Positions 47,001 to 57,814 of a stretch of DNA of 64,000 nt are shown one piece after another (positions within the stretch are counted from its first letter, which is position 1; every line of letters begins with the position of its first letter). Location: assembly GCA_037043015.1 (NCBI GenBank), contig CM073323.1:124001-188000 (forward strand), read 5' to 3'. The notes under the pieces were generated by a model. That model ran no database searches. It saw only the letters and a program-made list of their open reading frames with translations, and had not been told where the DNA came from. The translations under genes were made by a program, and so were the position numbers. The DNA comes from Bryum argenteum. Its lineage: Eukaryota > Streptophyta > Bryopsida > Bryales > Bryaceae.

Positions 47001-47048
47001 ATTACTATTGAACTTAGCCTTCATATATCTTTTGGCAACAATATTTGA
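44041..47048 (+). CDS. Beta-class DNA methyltransferase-like gene, copy 2 (C-terminal half)
   Basis: Eight exons: 44041-44240, 44316-44534, 44638-44873, 44951-45608, 45706-46053, 46147-46411, 46492-46677, 46768-47048; phases agree throughout except exon 1, which is 1 nt short (200 bp), with a frame break near 44,190. Exon 5 has HPGIDLIIADAPENL in the position of catalytic motif IV (normally DPPY/F/W), then LTDDGVILLMHPRDRAI and FKIVRDWWGYNPL. Exons 6-7 join to IVFYWSVSTG-ASVIA and NRFLIGLERDEEIF, like motif I of N6/N4 amino-methyltransferases. IV-before-I is the beta-class order. A basic KKPRK patch and a Ser/Pro-rich tail follow. Upstream exons with the ParB-like domain are separated by the gypsy insertion. 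The altered motif IV makes activity uncertain; a DNA-binding or divergent catalytic role is possible. Confidence 0.68.
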
Positions 47049-47317
47049 TATTTTCGTATTCGTATGTTTTCAACTCATTTATGAGTTACTATTATTTATT
47101 TATACATATTGGCGTATTGGTCATATATTAAACCGTTTCAATTCCAATTACCATGTCTAAATCGCTCTTATATTTTTTTAATCACGCCAAATCAACTTTG
47201 TTGTTTAAGTAAGTCATTGTATATAAGACTCCGTTTGTATTAAGTAAGTTTCTGAGGTAATTGAGATTTTGAAACCATAATATGTAAATCGAACAATTTT
47301 TTTTTTAATCTATTTTT

Positions 47318-47348
47318 AGGGGGTTCCTCATGTACGAGGAAGCCCCCT
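47318..47348. repeat. Hairpin palindrome, CTCATGTACGAG core
   Basis: AGGGGGTTCCTCATGTACGA and its partner AGGAAGCCCCCT form an imperfect dyad closely related to the one at 21,255. It lies between the methyltransferase stop and the right end of the element. Confidence 0.7.
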
Positions 47349-47564
47349 GCATCCGACAATTATATCAACTTCTCTCGCCCTTTACGACTTTTACTTTTGC
47401 GAGAGAAACCCTAAACCTCCTAAACCTCCAAAGTAATGACGTTTGTGATGATGTCAGCCCTAACTTATGTATAGTGCATCCAAAATCTAAACAAATGTGA
47501 CTTAATTCTACGGGTTTAGGAGCATTTGTTTCATAACCCTATACCAAAATTTTAGTTTTATATA

Positions 47565-47718
47565 CCCTAAACCGTGGTAATAGGATACTTAATGTTCGTA
47601 AATTCGGGGGGATTTTTTTGAGAATTTTCTCACCGCTCACCGCTCACCGCTCACAGCTCACCGCTCACCGCTCACAGCTCACCGCTCACCGCTCACCGCT
47701 CACGCCTGTGCATTCCCC
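47565..47718. repeat. Type A terminal inverted repeat
   Basis: ACCGTGGTAATAGG is followed by a G/T-rich spacer, then about ten GCTCACC(G/A) units and the tip CTCACGCCTGTGCATTCCCC. It mirrors the left end of the element at 10,904 (GGGGAATGCACGGGTGTGAG). Confidence 0.7.
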
Positions 47719-47723
47719 ATTCA

Positions 47724-48100
47724 GGACCAGTTTAACTTTCGAGCATTTCGGTGGCTAGACCGAAGGCTTCGTCAACGAACGTGCATCAAAGGCACTACAT
47801 AAACGACACTATATCGCAAGACCAGTTCAGAACCAGTTCAACTTTTGAGCATTTCGGAGGCTAGACCGAAGGCTTCGTCAACGAACCTGCATCGAAGGCA
47901 CTATATAAAAGGCACTATATCGCAGGACCAATTCTAAACTAGTTCAGCTTTCAAGCATTTCGGAGGCTAGACCGGAGGCTTCGTCAACGAACCTGCATTG
48001 ACGGCATTGCATCGACGACACAAAATCTCAGAACAAGTTCGGCATTGGAGCAGTTTGGAGGCCAAACCGATTGCTTCGTCAACGAAGCTACTGTTCTGAG
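47724..48100. repeat. About 105-bp tandem repeat with TTCGTCAACGAA
   Basis: Four units with landmarks GAGCATTTCGG, GGCTAGACCG and GGCTTCGTCAACGAAC at about 47,761, 47,867, 47,972 and 48,067 (spacing 106, 105 and 95 bp). The TTCGT-CA-ACGAA part is a small dyad. The array starts a few bases outside the element end at 47,718. Confidence 0.78.
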
Positions 48101-50742
48101 CACTTCCACCTCATATGGCAGGTCGTCATTTACACAATCCAGATAGAAGGCGGAACGGGCATGAGCACCCTGAAGGCCCACTACACTTTCTAATCTCATT
48201 TTAGATGACTAGAAACTCGCAGTCTCGTTGACGAAAGTAGGAAAGAACACTCATGAACCAGAGCCAGAACTGAATTCGAGCACTTTCACAGATAATCCAA
48301 ATAGTTCGAGGTCCACCACAACACTCCATAAATGGATCAGACATCGAAATCCCATTCTCAGAACATACGGAATGACAGACACAAGCTCTCCCTCATGCAC
48401 ATACAAGGTATCAAAATGGGGACGGACCTTCAAGCCTCGCATCTGGTGCATTGCTAACAAAGCTAGTACCCCTCATGCAAGTAGCCATTAACTCGATGTA
48501 ATATGAAACGGTCATGATAAGCTGATAGTAAAGGTGTCTGGGTTTGTCACAAAACTTGTACTTTTGAACTGGAAAGGTAGCACTCGCTATGGCCGCTACT
48601 AGGACTCTGCAACGGAGCAGCCAGGGCCAGTACAGAATTCCAGAAGTTCAAAAGCCAAAACGACGGCGTTGTCGACAAAGCTGACTAAGTCGGTAATGGT
48701 GAATTTTATTTCTAGCAGCATAGTCCAGCAACGGAGCAGCCAACGATGATCACAAATGCAGACTCCAGCAACATAATCACGAAATGGAGCATCCAGCGAA
48801 AAGCCAAGCACAGAACTGTCATGAACGAGAGCCTTGCCCGAAATCGAGGGTTCCAGTTGAGTATTTCGAACGTGGAATGTGAATGAGGGAACGTTTACTT
48901 TGCAAAAGTGAAAGCGTACCTGCTGAGGACTTCCTGGGTTCATATCTTTCTTCGTCACCACCCTTTTCCCTTTCAATTTGCACTGCAACTATCTCCACCC
49001 AGAGATGAGGAAGATGGTCAGGGGAGAATAAATGCTTACATCGTCGCTTGATTCCCGCGGCGTCGTAACCTCCCCTCCAGGATTCGCCATTGCTGAAACT
49101 ATCTGCATCTAACAAATTCAAAAGATGCTCTCAGTTCTCTCGATTCTCTGCAAGCTCTCTAGCACTTCACAACGGGATTCACTCAAGCACCGGTGGTCAT
49201 CGCAGTCACGCATGGAATCTTCAGAAACAACGACCTCGTGAACTAACAGAAGCAAGTTGACGCTGAAAGGCGGGAAAAGGATTGGGCGCCCCCTGCCGAG
49301 TCCCCCAACTTTGCGGCTCGCCGAAGGATGAGCGCTCTGATGCGCCGACCATCTCGGCGTTACATACCCACAGTTCATGTCGATCTTCTCCGGGACGGCC
49401 AGTTCTACTCAGCCCCTAAGAGAGTGTGGTGGGGGGGCGCGGTGACGCCAATGCATGATTTCCGTTCATCTCGATCGATGCCGTGACGGCCAGTTCTACC
49501 CAGACTCTAAGAGAGTGTGGTGGGGGGGGCGGTGTGACGCTCTCAGTGCATGCTGCCGATCATCCTGAGGTTGCAGCAGATTGCAAGCCTCGGTGCGGCC
49601 AGCGAGAGTTTGACTGGGGCGGCACACCAGGGATCCCTGTATTTCACTCCTACGAGCGTTTTTTGAAGAGCCCATCAGGCAATGAGATTTTATCCTCAAA
49701 ATTTGTGGAATTCACCATTTCGACCCCCTGGTGACCGATTTTGATGATTTCCAATTTAAATCTGAGGTCAGCGACTCCAAATTACCCATGGAATGCTACT
49801 CCTTGGCATTTACACCCTATACATAAAAAAATTGGGGGGCTCATTACGCAGCCCCTCTCAGGGCACCGAAAAACGCTCGTACGACTAAAATACAGTGATC
49901 CGCACACCAACCAGCTGCCAATACTGAGCATTGGCTTCCTTACATCGTTTTCATTCTCCTAAACTCCATTAACCTTCCATTGTAAAAAACCATGCACGGT
50001 CTAATATAATATAATGAGAATGATTAGTGAGCAATTTGGAATACACTAATCGATAACGGTTTAAATTATTCAATGACATTATTTTCAAAATTTAGAACCC
50101 AAATAAATCCTGCCTCAGTTTTGTAACAACTATTTTAGTTCACTCATAGCATTACATACCCCAATTAATAAAGAAATCATTACATACCCCAATTCAATGA
50201 AGATTTTGCTTTCTCTATAGACTACCTTAAAATTTAAGATAATTATGATGATCCTATGTGTCATGAGTGTTTAAAGTGAAGTCCCATAAATTATAGATAA
50301 GATACCTTTAAGTTTATTTATATTATTTACTGGAATTAATTATAATGTCTGAAGCTTTCCGATGGCGTTCCATTCTCAGGTGTGCAATGGCATAGAGGTC
50401 TTTCAGGTATGTGGAATTTTATGAGCATTAAATTTTTATGACCATCTGTACTACCATTCTTTTTTGCAAGGCGTGGTTTTTTCGAGTGTGTTCGAAGAAC
50501 ATGAGTACAAATCATTACGCAATTCATAGGATCATAAAAGTTCAGAGAAAGGAATTTTTGTTTGTTACAATCAAGAACACAAAATACATGCTAGTCATAG
50601 TTTGGTGATAATTTTGTGAACATGATCTTTATTTATTGGCCACTACCTCACATAAATTTTGACGTTTCTAATAGTACATCCGCTTTCTGTTTTAGTTCAC
50701 ATATAATTAAAGGCTTCATTGTGTCTACATACTAGTGACACA
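48100..50742. other. No gene recognised; one 94-bp tandem duplication
   Basis: Open frames here (for example minus 48,599-48,988) have no recognisable motif. GACGGCCAGTTCTAC...AGAGAGTGTGGTGGGGGG occurs twice, at about 49,394 and 49,488. The expected A end of the second transposon copy was looked for here and not found, so that copy appears truncated. Confidence 0.45.
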
Positions 50743-51545
50743 TTAACTATCAGGAACCGCTTCGCTCACGTCTTCATCGTCAGCCCATGGGAACTCATTA
50801 TTATCTATCAACGAGCATTGAATGAAGCCATTAGGGTGTTCATAAATCATAAACTCAGGACGACACTCTAGATCAACCTCCTCTCCAAGGTTGGGGATTT
50901 GTACCGGTGATCGTTCCAGATCTAATTCCACTTCGTCTGTTTCATTATCGCCATCCATCGCTTTCTGTTCTTCCACTTGACAATCTTGGGTTGTTCCATG
51001 TGCTACTACTTCAAATTGCTGAGGATGAACACCAAAGATGTTATCAATGAATGTCTCCATATCATCCCACTGAACAAATCCATCAAAACATTTAAGACTG
51101 TATATCACATCAATTTTTACAAATACTGCAAACCCAGACAACCATTTAAACTTACTGCTTTTTCGAACTCTTTATCCACGCTCTCACGTCCAAATTCTTG
51201 AGATCCACTCCTGCTTAGCGATTGCTTACTAGACTCTAGCTCCTCCACTCCTTCGATCCAATCAATCCGTTCTCCTTTGTCTTCACAGCCAGTATTCTCA
51301 GTAATGGCGTCCAAGTTCAACAGTCGCATCTTCACATTCTTTCTAAACCTCCCGGGGAGGAACTCATCAATCGTTTCTTCCGTATCTTGCATTAGATCGT
51401 CATCAGACACATCCGACGCATCTTTCTTTCGCATCGCACTCCTTCACAAAGCTTTCGATCCAGAAAACTTTATGCCACCTCTTCTCTTCTTCTTTCCGCG
51501 TCCGCCATCCTTCCCTCTCTCTACTTGACTACTGTCACCCTCCAT
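50743..51545 (-). pseudogene. Small basic partner protein, copy 2
   Basis: Start at 51,545 (MEGDSSQVERGKDGGRGKKK). The sequence has RRGGIKFSGSKAL then an in-frame TGA, RSAMRKKDASDVSDDD, the core FRKNVKMRLLNLDAITENTG and a Glu/Ser-rich part. The first exon ends at a donor near 51,156. A second segment (down to 50,743) encodes CFDGFVQWDDMETFIDNIFG and a very acidic tail ending WADDEDVSEAVPDS. The gene is divergent to transposase copy 2, with the conserved promoter motif between them. No known domain; a nuclear accessory protein is inferred. Confidence 0.5.
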
Positions 51546-51835
51546 TGCGAACAATTACAAACTCCTGCCACTTAAGACACGATATTCTGAACTACGTGAC
51601 TCTGAGAATACAACTATATCATACAACTGAAACAAAGAGGATTATCTCTTCTAACCCGATGACTATATACTCTTTGAATGCGTCGTTCTTCTAACCCTAA
51701 CTACTCTAAACGGGTATCTCAATAACACTCATCGCCACTTCAGCACACCGATACAGTACAAAATCTTTTACTCTGATTCCGTGTCTGACACTCTATACTA
51801 ATCTATTTTCAATTATAATTTTTGGTGCTCTTATT

Positions 51836-51858
51836 CTCTGACAGTGGCGGCCGCCGTC
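51836..51858. promoter_or_regulatory. Conserved divergent-promoter motif, copy 2
   Basis: CTCTGACAGTGGCGGCCGCC followed by GTC, 187 bp upstream of the transposase ATG and about 290 bp upstream of the small-protein start on the other strand. Same motif as at 19,033 and 23,769. Confidence 0.5.
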
Positions 51859-52044
51859 ACAAATTCAATTCTTAGTTCCTTAATTAGTTTTCCCATCTTT
51901 ATAAATAAACTAGATAAATTTGCAACTCTTTTTTACATTCACTAATTACAATAGTACATTTTTTCAGTACATAAACTTCGCCGCAGGACCTCATTATCTC
52001 CTTTGTACCACTCGTTCGTCCATTCTCTTGTACTAGCTTCTATC

Positions 52045-55000
52045 ATGGCTTCCTCCTCTCAGCAACCTTGCCCGGATTTGATCGAGATTAAGTCAGTTGC
52101 CTCTAATGTCCCGGCTTCTCTTCCTTCTCGCCCTGGTAGTGTGGCTGAAGTCATGGCTTCCACCACTGAGCCTCCTTCTCCGGATTTGATCGAGATTAAG
52201 TCAGTCGCCTCTGATGTCCCTCTCTGTCTTCCCATTGGCCCTCATGGTGTGGCTGAAGTCACCTCTTCTTGGCTTGCAATCCGCTTTGGCTATGATGTAT
52301 CCACATTGTGGTTAGAAACCGACGTTCTTGATCCACATACTTATCATGTCCTGTACTCCACGGTTGTAGAACCTGTCGTCTTAGATAATAACGCTACCAT
52401 GTGGAAGCTGAAGTCAGGAAAGTATCGCCTATACGGTTTGACAGAGTCAGTTATGAACGCCTCCACTCAACTTCTAACACCTCGTAGCTCCTCCACGATC
52501 TCTAACGTTGGTCCCCTCTTTGCTCGTGTCAAGATCGAACCAGACAAGCGTATTAGTATCGATATATCAGATTCATTGACGAACGAAAGCCATCCGTTCC
52601 ACCCCGTCGTCCTTCTGCCAAGCTTCCATCCATCTCCTCTATTTCTGAGAACTCTTCTCTATCAACGCCCTTTTCGTTAGCCTCTCCCTCACCATCTTCT
52701 CAAACAGGAAAACCCAAAAAAATTCTCCCATGTCTACGGAAACTTGGTAGCATGCCCGGTAGCAAGAATATACTCAAGAAACTAGATTTCAATTCCATCC
52801 CTACTCACATTGTATCCTTTCTGCCTCCATCTTTCAATGGAGATGCCCTATATGTTCTCCCCCCGGCACTTCCTTCCGCTGTACTCAAGAATGCAAAATC
52901 AATGGAAGGGATGGACAAACGGTATGACGGACATGTCTGGACTAGGACGATGACAACTAATATCAGCAACACCCTGGGCTTGTCATTTCGATTTTCAAAT
53001 TGCGTGGGTCATCTCCAATGCCACAATGACAAGTGCCCTTTCTTGGAACGCCCGGATCGTGCAACGGGAGTCAATGAGGTGGAGTTTGAAGGTATCACCA
53101 AAGAACCTTTCTCAGTAAGCAATCCGCCTCCCTCATCGTCCACCCTAGTCTGTAAGATTTGCAGAGAACCTCCAGTCTGCGTTGCTCTGTGTTCTGCCAG
53201 TATCTTCTACGTTTTTGGAGATGATATTCAAGAGCGTGCTTGTGTGCATATCGGTACCCACGAGCACCCTGTCAAAGTCGGAGACTATAGATGCGCACGT
53301 CAAATCATAGATGAGTTAATCGAACAGCATGTTGATCGCAACCCCCAAGCAACAATTTCCAAAATTGTCTTGAAGACTAGCAAGGACGTAGTAGGTAACA
53401 TTCTTCTACGTGATGAAGATGACCCCAAATCCGGCCACCTAACTCTTGAAGAACTTGAACCAGTCTTTGATAGATGTCAACTCTTGAACTCTCCGAGCTT
53501 GCGGAATCGTATCTACTCTTTCAAGTACATGCGCAGATTCGGCACCCTTGATGGCATCACGAAGCTTAGAGGACTCAGCAACTGGGCTTACGTGCAACGC
53601 AACATGTTCCCGGGCCAAGGAGACGATTCTGACAAAGTCTTCATTTTTAAGATGTCAGAAGTTGGACCCGGTAGTGGTGTCGACCTCGTTCGCCGGATGC
53701 AGCCTGGAGGCGACCTCTCCAATGCATGGATGATGTTTGACCATGTTAAACGGGTGAAGCCATGGACTACCATGGCGTGCCATGTGTACGACCCTAATTA
53801 CCAGCGCATTCTAACCATTGCATGTTCAGATTTTCAATCTGAAGATACTCAAGCTCAACTCGTCTTCTGGAGGAATCTCAACCACGTCATGGCTAGGCAC
53901 GGAGTACCCAAACCTAAGTTTCAAGGATTTATGGCTGACGGTGCTCAAGCCAACTGGAACGCAGTGCGCATTGTTTACGGCTCTGGAGATCCTTCAATTC
54001 CGATGGAAGACCAAGAACGGACTTGTTACTTTCATTGGACGCAATCATTAGAAACTCATACCAAGAAGTACATCGTCCACAAATTGCAAGATCAACATAG
54101 GGTCCTCTGTAAGCAATAAAAGGATGCTTGTTCATCCGACGAAGCTGAGACCCGGTATTTGGCAATCAGAGCGTGGTGGTCATCCTCAAATGCCACCTCC
54201 GAGAATGGCCTCTACAACCTAGGCCTATGGCTTTCGTATTGGCATCACCGCTATAGACAGTGGGGTGGATTCATGGAACTGGTAAGTAAATGTTTACTAC
54301 GGTAATTTTCAAGTTATAGTAATTTTGATTTTACAATTAAGTCGGGATAAACGTAAATTATTATCTCTTTCCACAAAAAAAATAAAAATAAATAAAAAAA
54401 TAAAAAAAAAATAAAAAATATATATATATATGTATATTTTTTTAGGAGGCAGTTTCGTCAACGAAATTACCTCTTCCTACACTTTGAGCTTGACATCAAT
54501 ACTTATGTACCTGGCAGGAACAAAAATTATCTGCAGAAGAGCTAGCTGAGATGCCATGCTGCAACCTTGCACAATCCATTCATAACAAATGGTTGCAAGC
54601 TTCGGGAAATAAGGGTGGTGATCTCTATATGGCAGCTGTTGATGATTACGTTCGTGCTTTCCTTCAAGTTGTGGGTTACTATCAATACACCAAAGGTGGA
54701 GCGGGTGGACATGGTCCGTCTAGGGAGGAACTCCGACTTCGCAGTGCACAACGTAAGGCTCATAGAACCGGCGATCCATCAGCTCTCAATAAGGCAGTAA
54801 TAGAGTTCCCGGAGGCAGATATATTTTGTACTCGCGATGCTCACTTGGAGGGTGCCGAGATTTTTGGTTCGAAGAAATGTAAGCATGATGTTCCAATCGG
54901 AGCGGAAGAGGAAACCCATAGGCATGACACTGTGAATTTCTCGCGCCCCCGAATCGGCAGAAGGGTTACCCGGGGTTGTGGTGAGAGTCTGACAACTATT

Positions 55001-55966
55001 CACGGGGACGACGAAGACGAAGCACGCCCAATCGAATCTTCCACATCCGCTGGTGCCTCTATTAATCGAGTGACAACTGTACAAGAGACAAAAGTGAACG
55101 AAAACTTATGGCATATTGCTCGATTGAAGGAGCACTCAGCCAAGTCCTGTTGGGCACAACATGCAGTGACCAAGAAGAAATGCGAGTCTCGTATAGTGCA
55201 AAACGGGAAGTCCACACCTGCACCAACTTATACCGGAATATGGATGCCTCCTAAAAATGGTCACCTCAAGAAGGTGGAAAAGTTTTATTTCTGCCCCGAC
55301 GATATTGAGAGGTGTGTGAAGGGCACTCGTTGGAAGTGGGTGGAGCCGTTCTCTCGAACTCAAGATCAACCCCCAATTCCAACAATCTGGCCAGTGAAGA
55401 TAGGGACAAATCTGACACGTTCGGAGATGGAGGCGTTAGAGAATGCTGGTTTTCGACTCCCTCAGAAGGAGAGACTTCCACTCAACCGCACTTTCAACAC
55501 TGCATCCGCGCCACGGGACCTGTCACATATTCCAGTGCCGGAGAATGCAGATGTCTTCCCAAAATCAAGGAAGTCAAGGAACCTCCGGCGCATCTGCAAC
55601 GTAACTTCTAAGCACACACGGAATATTGATTCTGCCCGTGCGATGCAGGCAAAGATTCTAAAGGTCACTATGGTCCCATCGCCAGGAATTGGATGCATTA
55701 TTTCCATGGAGTCAGATTCGCAAGCGATTTATCAACTATCAATAGGTGCATTACCAGATTGCACTTGTCCGGTGTTAGAAAGCACAATTGCAAAACTAGG
55801 GCGCAGAGGAGAACCGTATAGACCTTGCAAGCACCTATACTATGTCTTTGTGTTGGTGTGCAAGTTTGAAGCAGATGTAGACCTCTTCATCCATGCGCCT
55901 ACCCTAAGTTTCAATGAGGTGAAGATGATCATGGAGAGAGGCATCCTTGAGCTCGCCATAGTTTAG
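52045..55966 (+). pseudogene. MULE-like SWIM-finger transposase, copy 2
   Basis: Start at 52,045. Exon 1 runs to 54,281 (donor CTG|GTAAGT), exon 2 from 54,518 to the stop at 55,966. The first 70 residues hold a direct duplication of about 36 residues around PDLIEIKSVAS. Zinc-binding FRFSNCVGHLQCHNDKCPF and CVHIGTHEHP precede the catalytic region with MMFDHVKRV, ACHVYD, FMADGAQANWNAVRI and RTCYFHWTQSLETH (CxxH). Exon 2 carries the intact SWIM finger CTCP...PCKHLYYV. A frameshift near 52,585 and a TAA at 54,117 (the other copy reads through as Tyr) break it. Exon 2 (471 codons from 54,551) is intact, so decay is light. Acts, if functional, on the GTGAGCG-type ends. Confidence 0.72.
54358..54430. 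repeat. A-rich/TA low-complexity tract in the transposase intron
   Basis: AAATAAAAATAAATAAA-type sequence ending in a (TA)n run, directly before the small hairpin TTTCGTCAACGAAA at about 54,452. Confidence 0.8.
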
Positions 55967-56179
55967 ATGTCATAGTTTCCACACTATATTCCCTATTCGC
56001 CCTTATCCCTAGACTGTGTAGTTTATACGTTGTGTGACTATATTTTGCAATATAGCATTATAAAAAATATATTAGTATCTATGTCCACAAAATTGTTTAA
56101 GTAATGTCACACCATAAGTGTCTCCATGTCTTCTGAATGTTATTGAAGTTTGCCAAATTTCAGAATTTTTTCCCTCATT

Positions 56180-56359
56180 TCCACGGGTTCGGGTTCCAAA
56201 TCCACGGTAATAAGTCAAGAATATTCGAATATTCTCTAGAATATTATGTATAAATTTAGAATTTTTATATTTTTAGTAAAATTTTCCAAAAAAATGTTCT
56301 CACCACCGCTCTCCAATCTGAAATTCTCCGCTCTACGCTCACGCCCAAGTAACGTCCCC
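56180..56359. repeat. Type B terminal inverted repeat, copy 2
   Basis: CCACGGTAATAAG, AATATTCGAATATTC, an AT-rich stretch, CTCACCACCGCTCTCC and GCTCTACGCTCACGCC, then CAAGTAACGTCCCC. Inverted relative to 19,289-19,500 and matching the 17,700-17,817 end. Confidence 0.65.
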
Positions 56360-56549
56360 ATCGGAATTGCGAAAGATATGGGTCTTGGAAATTGGCTGCA
56401 ACGTGCAAAAACAGCGTTACAAAAGGGGGCTGTAGAAATCAAATGGTGAGGGAGGCGCCGATCACATTTCTGGACCTAAACCCAAAATTCCAGTCAAGGT
56501 AAGCTTAATCAGATTGTAATTTGGACAAAAATTTGAAGTATGATGTGCA

Positions 56550-57345
56550 TTCGCTACACCGGTGTAACCCCCGTGTAAAAACGATGGTGGTGTAGACCCG
56601 GAATGCGGCACATCTACCTGTAAGCCCCGTGCAGTGTTGGCGTAATGGTGAATCCAATCCTATCACACCGGTGTAGCCCCGTCCTATACACCGGTGTAGC
56701 CCTATCGTCTGACACTGGTGTAAAACTGTCCTATGACACCACAGTAAAAACCGTCTTTTGAACTTGGTGTAGCTCCGCCATGTGTGACACTGGTTCCTAA
56801 TCCCGTTCCCTAAAACCGGTGTAGCTCCCTCCCTATACACCGGTGTAGCCCCGTCAAGTGACAACGCCTAAGCCCCGTCGTGTGACACCGGTGTAAAACA
56901 ATTTTTGTGACACTGGTATAGCCCCCTCCTATATGACACCGGTTGCAAAAAATCTTTGAGTAAACAACGGTGTGGCCCCGTCTCGTGACACCCCACATGT
57001 GACACCGGTGTTAAACCGACATGGGCAACCGGTGTTAAACCGACTTGTGACACCGGTGTAAAACCGTCGTGTGACACTGGTGTAGCCTCTTACTGAATGA
57101 CACCGGTTGTTACAACCTAAACCATTAACAATGTTGTGGGCTCTAAACCCTTGACACCAGTGTAGCTCCGTCCTGTGACATGGATGAAGCCCCGTCGTGT
57201 GCCTAAACCGGTGTAGCCCCGTCGTGTGACTATGGTGTAGCCCGGTCGTGTTACAAGGGTGTAAAAACCGTCATGTAACACCCGTATAAACCGGCATGTG
57301 ACGCTGGAGTCGTCCCGTCCTAAACATCAGTGTAGCCCCGTCCTA
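56550..57345. repeat. Array of ACACCGGTGT palindromes
   Basis: About two dozen variants of GACACCGGTGTAGCCCCGTC, irregularly spaced (roughly 20-60 bp). The 10-bp core ACACCGGTGT is a perfect palindrome. Further single copies at 57,724 and 58,374 belong to the dispersed repeat. Confidence 0.8.
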
Positions 57346-57814
57346 CGGAGGAGGCACAGGAGCAGTCGGTTTAAGGCGGGGCGGGGGTGGTAGGAGTCGG
57401 ACGAGGTGCAGAAGAGATTGAACGACAACGGAGGAGGGGTCAGACGAGGTCCGAGGACGGGCCGGACGAGGTCGGAAGAAAGGCCGGACGGGGCGGACCA
57501 GGAGCCGGACGGGACGGACCAGGGGCCGGACGGGACAGACCAGGGGCCGGACGGGAGTTCGCCGCAGCGCGCAAAAACAGCGTAAGAACAAAAGGCTGTA
57601 GAAATCGATTGGTGATGAACTGGAAGGCTCAACTTACCTTCTTGGAATCAGCGAAGAATTTCACTCAAGATAGGCTCAACAAAATTGCGATTCCAAAAAG
57701 AATTGAGCATTTCACACAATAGCTACACCGGTGTCCCACCATGGGGGAATATTCGCCGGTGTCACCCTAGAATGTGCAGCATTCCGGTTTGTTCTTACTA
57801 TAGGAGACGCCGTT

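Larger units (their letters stand above)
19289..47718. mobile_element. Composite TIR DNA transposon: transposase, small protein, ParB-methyltransferase
   Basis: The left tip GGACGTTACTGTGGCGTGAG at 19,289 opens a GTGAGCG array. The right end has ACCGTGGTAATAGG, then about ten GCTCACC units (47,635-47,702), then CTCACGCCTGTGCATTCCCC ending at 47,718. Between them lie the transposase (minus, 19,730-23,514), a decayed small-protein gene (plus, 24,131-24,485), and plus-strand exons from 25,676 through the ParB-like region and the methyltransferase-like exons to 47,048. Nested insertions are a gypsy element (31,153-43,988) and two hAT-like MITEs. Without them the unit is about 15.3 kb. The single-element reading is inference: each gene lies on the side of the end type that fits the deleted copies at 10.9-17.8 kb and 50.7-56.4 kb. 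No target duplication was found. Confidence 0.5.
50743..56359. mobile_element. Truncated second copy of the composite element (transposase half)
   Basis: Contains small-protein gene (minus), divergent promoter motif, transposase (plus) and a type B end finishing CTCACGCCCAAGTAACGTCC at about 56,357. This is the mirror image of 19,289-24,485. The ParB-methyltransferase half and type A end are missing. Confidence 0.55.

Noticed and set aside
19280..47727. Target-site duplication of the composite element
   Set aside because: TCTCGCGCA and ATTCAGGAC do not match; one tip may be eroded or the element rearranged, so the boundary claim rests on the terminal arrays only.
48599..48988. 129-codon minus-strand open frame
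   Set aside because: No recognisable motif, no splice or start context, and it overlaps repeated AGCAACGGAGCAGCC words.
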